Made by a program: the position numbers and the translations under genes
Notes under the pieces: generated by a model
What the model was told of the DNA's origin: nothing
What the model saw: the letters and a program-made list of their open reading frames with translations, nothing else
Database searches by the model: none
From: Molossus alvarezi
Lineage: Eukaryota > Chordata > Mammalia > Chiroptera > Molossidae
Direction of reading: 5' to 3'
Length of the DNA stretch: 64,000 nt
Assembly (NCBI GenBank): GCA_037176705.1
Contig: CM073889.1
Location: 106,843,890 to 106,907,889 of the forward strand
Part shown: one piece after another, positions 11,488 to 25,900 of the stretch
Layout of the letters: every line of letters begins with the position of its first letter
Numbering within the stretch: the stretch's first letter is position 1

Positions 11488-14400
11488 CTAGAAAAACAAA
11501 AATAACTTTATATGTACATCTCACTGATTTAGAAATAAGGGTTATTTAAAAAATAATATTACAAAATAATATTAATTGGTAATCATCTTTAAAACCTGGT
11601 ATTAATTTTTATCCCTAAATTTTTTTTTGCATGCAGTATATTTTCATTGTTGAAACAAATTGTGACCCTCCCTTCCCTTCTAGCCTCAAGGAATTAAAAA
11701 TAAACCACATGCAAGCTATTTTTGGTTTCTCATACTGTTTTTAAGAAAAAGTAATGCAATTTTTCAAAACAAGGTTGACAGTTTAGAGAAGTTAATAAAA
11801 AAAAAAGATGCTATATGAGTGAAACATATTTGGCATACTATTTTTAAACGATTAGAAATCAAATGTCAAACACAAATAATTTAGAATTAAAAGAGTATGC
11901 TAAACTTAAGTCTTTATGTCCAAGATGACAGGTTTCTAGACAATTCTCTCAATATGCAGACATGTAATAAAAACATTGAAAATGAGTAATTTTGCCTAGT
12001 TTCTATTTTTAAGAAATTCTGGTTGCTATAAATGTACTATAAAAAACGTAAAGAATAAATCTTTCTGTCAATGATTTTAAAAATTGTCTATTAAAAAGGT
12101 TTTTAAAATGTACTAGTTGCTATAAATGTGGTAGCACAAAAATATAAAGAATAAACCTAATTTCTACCAACAATTCTAGAAAACAAATTCTCTATGGGAA
12201 GGTTCTAAAAACTATGTTCTAATTGAATAATTTACTTCAAACCTAGTTTATCATCAAATAATAAATTCTCTTAGAAATGCCTCTAAAGAAATCTACTTGC
12301 AAGCTATGAAATACATATTTGTATACAAAAATACTTCTATATACATTTGTAAATGAAAATTTCGTATTTTAAATTGATTCTGTTCCAAATTGTAGTATCT
12401 GAATCAAGCTAAACTCAAAAAGGTCTAAGTACATGTCTGGTCTAAAAATAAAACATGGCTAGGTCAATGTCTTTCATGAGAGAAGATTATAAAACCCCTC
12501 CACTGAATACCCAATCACTTCATGCTAGAATTACCGTTTTCCCCACCTCAAGTAAAATCACTGTTATTACTTTAAAAGAATTCCTCTCTGATCCAAGGAA
12601 ACCATGTGTTAGAAAGTCCAAAAAGCAAGACAGATGCTAAAGAAACAGTCTCAGAAAAGGGTATGTGGATGAGAGTAAGAATTCAGGTTTTAAGAGCCAA
12701 GAGGAGCCTTCTGAGAAAAGAAGAGAAGATGGAACCATTTGTATCACAAAAGAATTCAAGCAGATAAACACTGAAAGCGTTACTGATCACTGTATCACTT
12801 GGGAACACACAAAACACAGAGCAATTAGATTAAGCAAAAGAAAACAAAAAAGAACTAATATTAAAAATTAAAATTCTAGCAGATGTGATACAGTAGAAGA
12901 CACAAATCTGCATACTGTTTCACAGGTTGATAGCTCTCAACTTGCCAATGTGTATTCTCTGTAAAAAAAAAAGAAATTTAACATTCCAATATGGATTTTC
13001 TTACCCGAAACGTAAAGCTCTTTTATTTATTTGTAAGTCTTTATATTAACACCTCAAACAAAAGTCTAGGTACATCAAAATTAGATGTCAATAATATTTA
13101 TTCAGTAAAGAGTCCATTTCTCTTCTATATTTATATTTTAAAGCAGCCTAACATTTTCAGTCCATAAGTCTCTCAACTGGCCTTGAGCTCGCTTGGGTAG
13201 GCAAAGCATAGAGGATGCTCCCACAGTTTATGAGCAAAACAACTTCTGGGCTACAATTCCAGTGACGGGGAAAAACAAAAAGCCCACATCTCTCAACTAC
13301 AGCTTAATCAATATGTTATACTAGTGTAGTACAAAATAACCTGATGAAACTGTATATATTTGGTTTCCAAAGTGATTCTGTAGCCCCTAAAATTTAAACT
13401 TCAGATTGGATTAAGATATTATCCAAAAACTAGTTAAATCTGAAACCATTTAAAACAATGTAAATTTTATTGCAATATTATTTCACAAAAGGTAGTACAA
13501 AATTAAATATGAGACCTGAGAATGTAAAAAAGCAACAACAAAAAGTCAGGGGAGCAACACAGTATGGTAATAAAATTAAAGCACCTAGTTGCAAGCCCAA
13601 AACAAAATAAAAAGCCAGTGGAGAAACACGACTAGAATGGGCTCTGAAGGAGAGCTGGCTGAGGGATCTAGGAAACGCAAGGCCGATCCAGATGACAGGA
13701 GCGGTGGAGTCCCGCACCAACAGCGATGAGAACATGGAGGGTGAGAGCAGACAGGTGCAAGATGAGCAGAGAAGCAAGGAGGGGAGTGAGATAAGGTCAG
13801 TCTTTATATTACTTCATTTTCTAAAATCTTCTGGTTTTAGTTCATTTGAGTTGGATTAAAAAAGCTGAAAAATAAACAGAAAAGTTATAAAAATAGCTGA
13901 TATGGTGAATGGCCAGTTTAGAAAAGTCTATTTTTATTACAGTGATAGACAATCTGCCCTGGTTTTCACATGCACCTCATTTCCTAAGAAGCAGAAGCCC
14001 CTTCAATTTTGCTCATTTTTGTACTTATCTTTTATTACTTATGTATTAAAATAAAGCAATCCATGTAAAGAGCTTATTTTAGCAAGGAAAACATCTACTT
14101 TCAATTAGGAGGGCAAGCTTTTCACGCTGCAACACAAAGAATCCATTTACAACAGCGAACAGCCTCAGTGTATATTATAATCTGTGCACAATGCCTACAA
14201 GAGCCAAAAACAGACAAATGGAAGGTGTGTTCTAGTCTACCAAATCTTAAAAGTATAACCTTATAAAGTTGTAATAGCATGCAAGGTGATCTAAGATTTC
14301 TATCCACATCCAAGATTCATTAGCATTACCTTAGCTTCTGTCATCTTAGTGACATAAGGAGAAGGTCAATGACATTCTGAAAACTAAAATTATCTAAGAA

Positions 14401-17400
14401 CAACTCACACAACATAAAAATTTAAACTGAAAATGCTAAATAATTTTATTTTATCATGCATTAAACCATTTTATATAATTCTTTACTACACAAAGGTATC
14501 ACATTTTTATTCTCTGTGTAATAAAATATGTACCAAGTCTATTTTGAAATTTTAAATTCTAATTACTACATGTAATTCCTTTAAAATTCAGGCTGACTAA
14601 GGGAAAAAAGGACCATACTTGACTTGTTCTGGAATGAGTCCTGTTCCTTCCCATTATGACACCAAACTCCCATTTTCCACTCTACCTGGAGTACCCACTG
14701 CTGTCTTTTCTCCTCCATCCGTTCCTACTCTTCAAGTTTAATTCAAGGCCCTCTCCCTTCACAAACTATTCTCATACTTTCCCAGCCATCATTGGGAAAA
14801 AGGAAATAACAGTGGCTGAAAAGTATGAGAATACTTTGTGGAGGAACAGAACCTTGAACTAAGCTTTGATTCACTTGTTTGACTTTCAAGATGTTTATAT
14901 ATTATCCTTCAAGAATATAAACTTGCTACAGACAGGGATCACGACTGTACCTAGAACAGTACTAGCAGATGGCGGCCAATTGATGTTCTCTCATTGATGT
15001 TTCTGTCTCTTTCTCCCTTTCCCTTCCTCTCTCTCTCAAATCAATAAAGAAAAAAATTAAAAATAATTATTAAAAAGAAAAAAAAAATTATTTTTTAACA
15101 TGCAGCTCTCTACAAGGACCAAACTGGCCAATATCAGTTAAACACATACTAGTTATATTGCAATTTTCCTACAATTAAGTTGTTGACTTCACATTATATA
15201 AAAAAAAAAAGAAAATTGGCTTACTTTTGAGAAATAACCCTATAGGACAATGAATTACACAAGCAAAACAAATCTCACTCAGAACTTATTAAAAGGAAAT
15301 GCAATGTAAATTAATATACATAAGAAAACCATTCAACACACATTAAAATGTATCAAGCATTAAAAGCAAGAGACAAAGTCCAGAACACAGGAAGTCCATT
15401 CATTACAGTATTAAATTATTCTTACAGCCGTTCTGTATGGTCCAGGCTGTAGGTCCTTTTCAGGGAGTCTTCCAGTTAAAATCTATTTTCATAATAATGC
15501 TAAATTGTTCCCTGCCTTTTTATTTATTTTCTTTATTGTTTTTAGAGCGAGAGGGAGAGAGAGATAGAATCATCGATGAGAGAGATCATCAACTGGCCGC
15601 TTCCTGCATGCCCCCCATTGGGGATTTGGCCCACAACCTGGGCATGTGCCCTGACCGGGAATTGAACCGGCAACCTCTTGGTGCATGGGTCAACGCTCAA
15701 CCACTTGAGCCACACCGGCCGGGCTGTTCCCTGCCTTTTTAACTCTCATTGTCTCACAAGTGTACAATGGAGTTTTCAAGAGGCTACATAACCTGTGATA
15801 GCAAAACTGACTGAATGCAGAAAGATATGAGAACATAAGAATTCTACTAAGCAAAATAGTAAAAAAATTTATAAAAGTTTAAACAATGCTCTTCCTCTCA
15901 CTAAGCTGGTTTTTGTTTTGGAAAATATATACTTCAATTTTAAAATTGAAGAATATATTTAAAATATTTGTATTAATGTACAATGAGTTCATTATTATAA
16001 GTAAATATATTTTAAATGTCTCAAATGGTAAACACTACATAGTATATGTATGGCCCACAGAAGCAAAAGCTGTTATTGGTCCTCAAGAATATTTAATAGC
16101 ATAAAGGGGCTCTGAGCCCCAAAAGTTTGAGAACTACTGCTTGATAGTTTTAAATAAGGCAAAAAAAAAAAAAAAATAGTAAATGAACACACAGCCAAAT
16201 TATAAAACAAACACAAACACTCTCAAGCAAGAATAGTCTACCACCTTCATCATCCTAAACACTGTCCACAAAAGGTAGTCTGGTAGTCAAAAGAGAGAAG
16301 AAACTAGCCTAGAAGAGGTGGGATGGGAGATGTTAAAAACAGAGGTGGAGACAGTCTTAGGTGGACAATTGTCAATGCACACTAGAAAAACTAACAAATG
16401 GCAGGCTGGTACGAGGATAGACAAGATCAAGTAGCAGTTACTTAGAGAAAAAAAATGGAACTCCAACAGCATAAGCTAAGGTGAGAAGAAAACTAGAGCT
16501 GAATTAATGGTATGGTAAAAGAGTAAGACAAAATAATTGATCTTATGAAAGTATTAAGCTAAAAACAAACTATGCAAGGAACAGTTAAAGTTAAACCCAA
16601 TGGCATTTAATTCAAACAGGCAAAGTAACAAAGCAGGCAGCCAAAACGTCTTTTTTGCTCACACATTTTCCCAGTACAGCACATTTCATATCATAAAAAT
16701 GTAGATGTTTAATTTCTGCTTCTTCTGACCTGTCATTATACATATGTCAAACATTTAACATCACAGACCTAAGTACAAGATTGTACCTACAGCTCCCAAA
16801 AGTTAGTTATACTGTGAGACAGGAAGATGATAACTTGTAAAATGACCAGTAAAAAATCTACAGTCAAGGTTACCAATTTTGTAAAAACAGTATACAATTG
16901 TATAAGGTCATGTGATTTTATGAATTTTTCTGTAACTGAATCAAAATTAGACTTGTGGATACCATCAAAAAGAATAAAAGTTTTCAGGATGTTCTACCGC
17001 TGCAATTCCCCAAACAGGGGTCAAACTGTTAAATTGGGCACCTCTTCCTCTAACCACTGGCAACCCTAGGGAAACCCTTCCTTTTTTATAATCATCCCCA
17101 GTTCTAGACTGCCGGCCGGATGCCGCCGCCAGGAACATGGTGATGACTACATCCCCTGTGCTGCTGCACGTTTAATCTGTGTATGGCACCTGCACTGTGT
17201 ACTGATAAAGCTGTTGGTGGCAATTCTGTAATCTATGGTTGTGTATTTTAAGAGTCACCCTAAGGAACTGGTACCAATTAGAAGTAATTCCATGAATGTA
17301 CAAGTGTTTTCATTCCTAAAGGTCCCACATACCTTATAAATTCTTTGCAAATCTCAGGATTGTGTACTTAAAATAAACGAACAAACATATGCCCATTCAC

Positions 17401-20400
17401 TAAAAATTTATTCGCTGAAATTTGTTCTTTCAGCACAGACACAGTTTGAAACTTAGCATCTCAGTGTAGTAAAATTGAGTACATTGTTTTTGATTAAAAT
17501 TATACAAGTCATCTTATTTATTTATTTATTTATTTATTTATTATCCTCACTTGAGGACTTCTTTCCATTTTTGTTCAGATAGAGTGGGAGGGAGAGAGAG
17601 AAACATTGATGTGAAAGGGACACATCAAGTGGCTGCCTCCCGCATAACCCCAACCGGGGCCGGGGACAAACTGCAACCAAGGTACATGCCCTTAGCAGGA
17701 ACCAAACCTGGGTCTCTCTGGACCGCAGGCCAACAATCTAACTGCTGAGCCAAACCGGCCAGAGCTACAAGTCATTTTAAATATTTTCATCAGAAACAAT
17801 GAAAATCCAAATCTTAACATCAATAGTTCTTAAAAACTCATGAATAATGATGATTTCCCTTACTATTTTTCCATTACTCCTAACTACTTTCTATAACCAA
17901 TTATTTTTACCTTTTTAATTGGATATAATTCATTAACAGACACTGTATCAATAGGACTTATCATTTTTATTAGATATTTTTTGTAGTTGGATATCTAAAT
18001 ATGTGATTATATGTGATTAGGAGAACTTACTGTTCTAGTCAAACCTTATAAAATTTCATAACATGATATAATTTTGGTATTTATAAAATTTCTTTAAAAT
18101 TAAAATTTTACTTCCCCTAAATATCATTTCAACAAACTTACTCGTTTGAAGTCATTCATATTTGTTGCCTGGACTGGAGTACCAATGAAAGTAAAATATG
18201 AAATTCTTGTTGTTTCTTCTTCACCTTGATTGGACTGAACAAATATCTACCAAAAAATAATAGTAATTTTCACAGTCATGATTACAATCCTTTCTTTCAT
18301 AAAAATGCTTTCAGTTTAATCAATTTCCTTAGATAACTAATAAATATGCTTTCCCCTCTCATAAGGATTGATCCAAATTACACTTAGTCTAGCACTCCTA
18401 TAAGACTATGAATCCCGCTGTGTTCCCTGCTGTTCTCCTCTACCCCAGGGTGTCATGGCAAAGCACCCACACACACAAGTTCTTGATAACTTAGTGTGAC
18501 ACTGTGAAGGGGTCATAAGTGTTTGCAACGAATGTTGAAAGAGTATGAAATTCACGAATACAATTGGCAGAGTCCTGTTGAAATTTTATAAAAACTCATT
18601 TTTCACTGAGGAATATTTCTGCAGTTATATTCTTTCTGATATTCATTCATTCAATTTCCTAGAATACTAAAAGAAAAAATAGTGTTGGAAGTCAGCTCCT
18701 AAAACTCCACTATGCCCTACGTATTTATTTCAACTGGACTACTTATACTCTCTATTTAAAACCCGCCTCTGCATGTTAGAAGAAAGAAGCTTACCCACAG
18801 ATCCTTTCCCAGTATACTGGATTTATTTTTTAATTTGCTCCATACTTTAGAACACAACACTCTAGCTGCTGTCTACTTAATAATACTGCCTACTTTGATC
18901 TGGACAGCACTCCTTTCATTCTCAGGTGGCACTCATCAGTCAGTTTTTGTCATTTGTATACAGGCAACCACAGAGTCCTCTCAAACTGAGCTGATTAATT
19001 AAAAACTCCAAGTCTATAATTAGTAACTATTGAACCAGCTCTCCACTGATTTTCTTGTAATGCTCTTTGAATCTAAGCACAACAGGTTTTATATTTACTG
19101 CTTTTAAAATTCACCCACTTACTTTGATTAGACCTTCTGATCAAAACTGTCATTTCAATTTAATTTTATCACCAAAAGTAAACGACAGACATGCTCTCTG
19201 AGTCTTAACTGAAATTTTGACTGAGATAGGACACAGTACACAAAGACTTGAGCCCATCTAGAGATAACTATGTTCATGATTCCAATGACAGAGGAGACTG
19301 CATCAGGATCTCTGGATTGAAAGGGCTTTTGCAATAAACAACTGCCTTCCTCCCATCACTAAATAAAGCCAAAAGGGATATTATGAACACAAGCTATAGC
19401 ATTCCTCTAACTTACAAAAACCAGATTCATTCCCCTAAAACAAGGAAATCACATCAGGCCCTGGCCGGTTTTGCTCAGTGGTTAGAGAGTTGGCCTGCGG
19501 TCTGGAGAGACCCGGGTTCGGTTCCCACTAAGGGCATGTACCTCGGTTGCAGTTTGTCCCCGGCCCTGGTTGGATCGTGCGGGAGGCAGCCACTCAATGT
19601 GTCCCTTTCACACCAATATTTCTCTCTTTCCCTCTCCCTCTCCCTCTATCTGAACAAAAAATAGAAAAATGTCCTCGGGTGAGGATTAAAAAAAAAAAAG
19701 ATCACAGTAGTTTGGCATGACTTGTTTTCAGTGACTCTGTTGATTTCAGTTCTTTTTCTAGGTATTTTATTATTCTACTCTAACCTTCTGTCCCCCCCAC
19801 TGAAGGACTTAGACTAGGGGTAGAGAACATGTGCTGGGTTTCAATACCAAAATTTACAAAAGCAATTAATAACTCCTAAGTAGCAGCAAACTTCTTAATG
19901 TAAATAAACATAAATTATCTTTTTTTTTATCCTCACCCGAGAACATTTTTCCATTTTTTTGTTCAGATAGACTGGGAGGGAGAGAGAGGAAGAGAGAGAG
20001 AAAGAGAGAAACATCGACGTGAAAGGGACACATCCCCCATGACCCTACCAGGGCCGGGGACAAACTGCAACCGAGGTACATGCCCTTAGCAGGAACCGAA
20101 CCCGGGTCTCTCGGTACCACAGGCCGACGCTCTAACCGCTGAGCCAAACCGGCCAGGGCTAAATTATCTTTTTAAGTCATTTTTATTGAGATCATGACCC
20201 TACATTATCAAAACCTCAGTATTCTAGAAAAGTACATTGATTTTACAAATATGTCACCCATTACCAGGTATGACTAATAAAGCACAAATATCTTCAGTTT
20301 AAGTATAAATATTCTAGAATATATATCAAATAAGTAAACTGACAAATCAACAAATTTTAAAAATATCAATCTATCCTTCCCTTAAGGCACATAGATAAAT

Positions 20401-22874
20401 TAAAAAGAAAGTTTAATTAGCTTATTATACATTTATACTCTTTTCAAACCAAGTGAACAAATAACTACTTTAAAGGATCATTTAGAATCACTAAATATGT
20501 GTAAATTGTCATCCATACACCCATTAAATATATCTTAAAGAAATGCTACTTACAGTTACACTGTTAACATTCTGGAACTTAACATAACGAAGAGGGACAA
20601 TGCCATCTTCTTTAATATCATCCTCTGTTAGTTCCAGAGCTTGAGTTGGTTCACTTCTTTCTGCTTCTTCAAAATCCATAGATCGGGGTAGATTGATAAA
20701 AATTTTTACGTATTTAGGACCCTGACCTGTAATACAGTAGAAACAAAATAAAATACTAAAAACCAAACATATATTTTCTTTCCTTTATTATTACATTTAT
20801 ACTATAAAACAGACACATATATGCAAATATATCTCTTTAGGAATTCTAAGAAGGTCTGAATATTATTATAGTCATTTCTTGGCCTGCCAGAATTATACTC
20901 TAGAAATTCTAGATTAAAAACATATATGCACCCACACACACAAAGTTCTTGCCCTAGACTACAAAAGATGCACTATGTCAATGTAATACTATTATTGAGG
21001 AGGCATAGGGAAAATAGCAACGAAGTCTGACAGTACATGGAGTCTGACAGTATACGCATGTTAACAAGTTTCATAAAAGAAGTAACATTTGCCAACAATT
21101 GGTACATTTTGTTACTTAGGAGGAAAGCATTATCAGTGATACCATTAGCCAAAAGGAGATTAATTATACAAACTGCCAAATTTCATGTTAGAAATTAGCA
21201 TGTGCTCAGTGATAAAAACACATTTATAAAGACTTAGTCCCTTCAACTTCAGGGTACAAGCTAAACCTATATTTTCTGGCTGATTAAAGAATCTTAAAAT
21301 ATTCACATTGCTTAAAATACTTGTTTCTATAGCACTTGCTTTTGCAAACACTGTATTTTCAGAATGACACAGTTTCATTAATAGGGTGCTGTTTCTTCCA
21401 ATCAAGTAAAAAACAAAACCAAAAAAACATCTAGTCCCTACTCTCTCCACCCTCCCCCAGTCCAGCCCACACCACCACCAACAAAAAACCCTCCAGAAAC
21501 AGAAAAAAAAGGGGGAGGAGGGGGATAAAGAAAATTCTTTATTTAAAAAAAGAGAAATGTCAAGTTTGTGCAGTCATGTCACAGCATAATACTATAAAGA
21601 ATATGAATCGATTCATAGGGCACAAATAGGACCACCTAGACTCTAGATTCTAGAGCCTTAGTTTCATCATCTGTAATAGGAGTTTGAAATAAATATCTCC
21701 CAGTTCTGATCCTAAAAATAGCTACTTTGAAGTTAGATTTTTAGAGTCATAGTTGAAATAAAGGGTTCATTTAATTTCAGATTAAGAGGAAACTTAAATT
21801 TTAAAATTAAAAACTACAGAAATAAATCTCACATTATTTTATTCATTTATTCTTTTTTTTTTTTTTTTGGTACGTGCCCCTAGCGGACACCGAACCCAGG
21901 ACTCTCTGGTCCACAGGCCGATGCTCCAACCACTGAGCCAAACCAGCCAGGGCTAAATCTCACATTATTTGCCCATTCATTTATATCCTTGCTTGTTCCA
22001 AAAACAATTTCACTCCCAAAACAAGGACTATTTACTCCTATTGAATAAACAGAGGTAGACCTGCTAACAGGTCTACAGATCAGAAAGTTAGCTGAGAGAA
22101 AAACTGTCCATTACTTACCATTATCTGGCCCTTGAAACTTCATTGAATAAAGCTTAACAGGTTGATTGAATGCCACAGTAATAAGAAGCTGTGAAGAAAA
22201 TAATTTCATTTTAAAAGGGCTCTTGAACACCTTGAATACACACAACAGCTAAGTAGAATTAATTCAAAGGCAAAAAATTTTCAATTCATCTAATAACACC
22301 AATATAATAAGTAAAATCAGTAAGTTGAAAGTTACTTGATTAGACTGACATTTGAAAAATACAATATATATTATTCACATAGGAGAATAACAACACGCCC
22401 TGGCCGGTTTGGCTCAGTGGTTGGAGCGTCCGCCTGCGGTACAGAGAGACCCGGGTTCGGTTCCCGCTAAGGGCACGTACCTCGGTTGCAGTTTGTCCCC
22501 GGCCCTGGTTGGTCGTGTGGGTGGCAGCCACTCAATGTGTTCCTCCACATCGATGTTTCTCTCTCTCTCTCTTCCTCTCTCTCCCTCCCGCTCTATCTGA
22601 ACAAAAAATGGAAGAATGTCCTCGGGTGAGGATTAAAAAAAAAAAAGAATAAAAACAAAAAATTTAAAGGAATAATTAGCATAAGAACCTAAAGTCAACT
22701 TGGACGGTGTGGCTCAGTTGTTAAAGCATCGGCCCCAAGGGTCTCAGGTTCAATTTCCAGTCAAGGGCACGTACTTGCGTTGCAGGTTCGATCCCTGGCT
22801 CTGGTTGGGGCACATGCAGGAGGCAACCAATCCATGTGTCTCTCTCACATCAATGTTTCTCTGTTTCCCTCCCT

Positions 22875-22915
<41 letters not shown>

Positions 22916-25900
22916 CCCCCCTCTCCCTCTCTCCCACTCTAAGAATCAATGGAAAAATATCCTTGGATGAGGATTAACAACAACAAAAAGAACCTAAGGT
23001 CTTGTGACCAATAAAAAGCAATCTGCTTTCTAAAACCCAAACAAAATTCCCAAATTAAAATAAAATTTGAACTATTTATGTTAGCATATAAGCTTAATAT
23101 TTTCTAGGATGGTTATTTGTCAAGTATCTACCCATGTAACTTAATAATTTGGAGACAATGCACAGGTTATATGGAGAGACTAGCCCTCAAATGGACTCTG
23201 TGATCCAAAACTGAAGAAAAGAGGATTGTTACAGTCTACAGTTGCCTCCAAACCTCCACCCTTAAAGTATTTCACTAACTGAATTTGGAAGGTTACATAA
23301 GATAACATACAAAACACTGACACAATGCCAATGTCTCAGAAACTCAAACTCATTCGCTTTATCATCTTCCCAGCCAAAATGGTGTCTGGTGTAGGTACTG
23401 ATGCTTCTACCCTGGGAAGAAGATTTCCCTGGCAGGAAGATCTCAGGAAAGCTGTAACCAATCCTGCTGATATCAAATTATATTCAGAATACCATTTATA
23501 CAAGGAACACAGTGTGAATAATATTCTCAAAGTTATATAGTAAGGTAGCTCTGGTTGGAGCAAAGAAAATGGGGTTTAGATTTATGATTTTACAATCATT
23601 GTGGTACGTCTGCCTAAGAAAATACCTAGACCATATTCTTTGGTGATATAAGTACTTTTTATACTTGACTTGTAATAGTGTATCATAAATAACAAGCATG
23701 ACATATTTAGGGACCTGAACCACAGGTGAAAGGGAGAAGAGAGTAAAAGCTAGAAACAGATCAAGTCAGGAAGAATCTAACACCTTCTTCCTGAAGCCAG
23801 TGAAGAATCATTTAACTCTTAAGAAAAAAAACTTGATCAGATTTATATTTAGAAAAAACAGCTTTTGTGAACATGTAGATAATGAACTGGAATAGGACAA
23901 AGCAGAGTCAGGAATAGAAAGGAAATTTAGGAAAGTAACAGTCAAGATGAAAGAAGGCTGATCAAGGCAGTACTACATTATTCCTCTATGGCAATAACGC
24001 AGGGAAGTACAATACAGGTTTACATTGGGAGTGAGGACTAAACGTATAGGGAGTGCTCATTTCCAGTGAGTAAAAGGTACAAAAGGCAGGTCAGAATGAA
24101 CAAAAGGACTAAAGAATGGTGAAGGTTCAACTCAGCAGGGCACCAACCCAAGAGTTCTGCAATTCTGCCTAGTGCACCTGGCAGCTTGCATGAAACAAAG
24201 AAAATGAGAAGGGTCAAAGGAAATCAAAGTTTTACAAAGGAAAGGAACAGCAGTCATCTGGAAAACAGAAACATAAAACCACGAGATGGAAATATGATAA
24301 AGAAACAAGAATAGGCATAAATATTGATAATCCCCACAGCCTTAACTCAGACATCCAATTACCTGTTCATCACAATCAGATTCCAAGAAGGTCATGTCTT
24401 TTCGTAAACAGTTGTCAAATCCATGCTCATCACTTTCATTAAGACATTCACAGCCAGCTTTGTTAATAAAAGGCATTAAATCCATCTGAAAAATGAAATC
24501 AAGACGTTAGGCAAAGCATTTGGATTTGGTATAAAAACCTAAGTAAAAAACTTAAATATGTGATTCTCTCTAGATTAGGCAATTAAAAAAAAAAGTCTAT
24601 TTCTTTTAAAATAGTGATTAACACTTTAATAATAATCCTTCCATTTGAATTTCAATTGAATTCACCACTAATTATTAAAGCCAAATCTAGGCTTACCCCA
24701 CATGATAAGGTATCAGAAACCAAGTTCCTAACATTAAGATTATAAAATACTGACTGATACACATTTTTAATATTGGTATTTTTAGAGTGGAAAATGTGCA
24801 AATTAAAATATCTGTAAGATCCAAAGAAAGCCTACCTCCCTTTTCAACTGGTCATGGACCCTTTAAACCTATGTCTGTGAAGACCTCAGAGTAAAGATGA
24901 CCAGCACTCCATGCACCCATCTCTCAGCTACACTAAACACCAATTCATGCTCACTCCTATTTCATCTTTACCCTGCAACCAGTCCCCAACCAGTCCCGAT
25001 TATTTTCAAGTAAATCTTAGACTTTTTTTCATTTACTCAAACATTTCAATATACATTTCTAAGCAACAAGAACTCATTTTTAAAAATCCTCAATATCATT
25101 ATCGTAACTAAAACAAAAAATAATACTGTCAAAAACACCATCAAATATCAGTGTTTAAATTTCCTCAATTGTCTGAAAAGGGTGAAGGGATAAAAAAAAA
25201 AATGTCCTCAACTGTCTCACAAATGTTTCACAGTTGAATTGTTAGACTCAGAAAAGGGATTTTAAAAAGCACTGACTGTACTTGGTTAACACATCTCTTA
25301 AATCTCTTATTTTAGTCATTTAGCCTACAGATTTCGAATATTCTGAATTTTGCCTACTGCTTCCCTGTGGTGTCAGTTAACATATTCCTGTATACCTGCT
25401 ATTAGCTAATATTGCCGTATTTCCAACACTGCGTGCATGGATGTAATGACAATGGTCATCCTTGTCTTGTTTCTGACTTTAGTGCTTCCCCATTGAGATT
25501 TTAATGAATACTTTATAATAAATGGGTAGTGAATTTTGTCAAATACCTTTTCTGCATGTTATGAGATCATGATTTTTCTCCTCTGGATTGTGGGACTTTG
25601 TTTACTAATATTTTACTTAAGACTTTTTAGACTTCCGGTCAAGATGGCAGGTAGGTAAACGCGGTATCATGTCCTCCCACAACCACAGCAAAGTTACAAC
25701 TAAACTACAGAACAACCATCATTCAAAACTGCCTAACATCAAGCTGAATATAAGTCCTATAACTACAGAATTAAAGCAGCAGCCACAGGAGACTGGTAGG
25801 GGGGCAGAGGGGACGAGCTGGTCCCACACCCACGTGTGGCAGATAAAAATCAGGACACCTCGGCTGGGAGGGTCCTCCCTGAGGACTGAGGGGTCCCCGT

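Noticed and set aside
19459..20160. CRISPR-like or other programmed inverted array
   Set aside because: The repeated units are two inverted VES SINEs with their own tails and, for one, a target duplication.
21840..21954. Head-only SINE as an artefact of later deletion
   Set aside because: The immediate A-tail and 16-base target duplication show that the short form itself was inserted.
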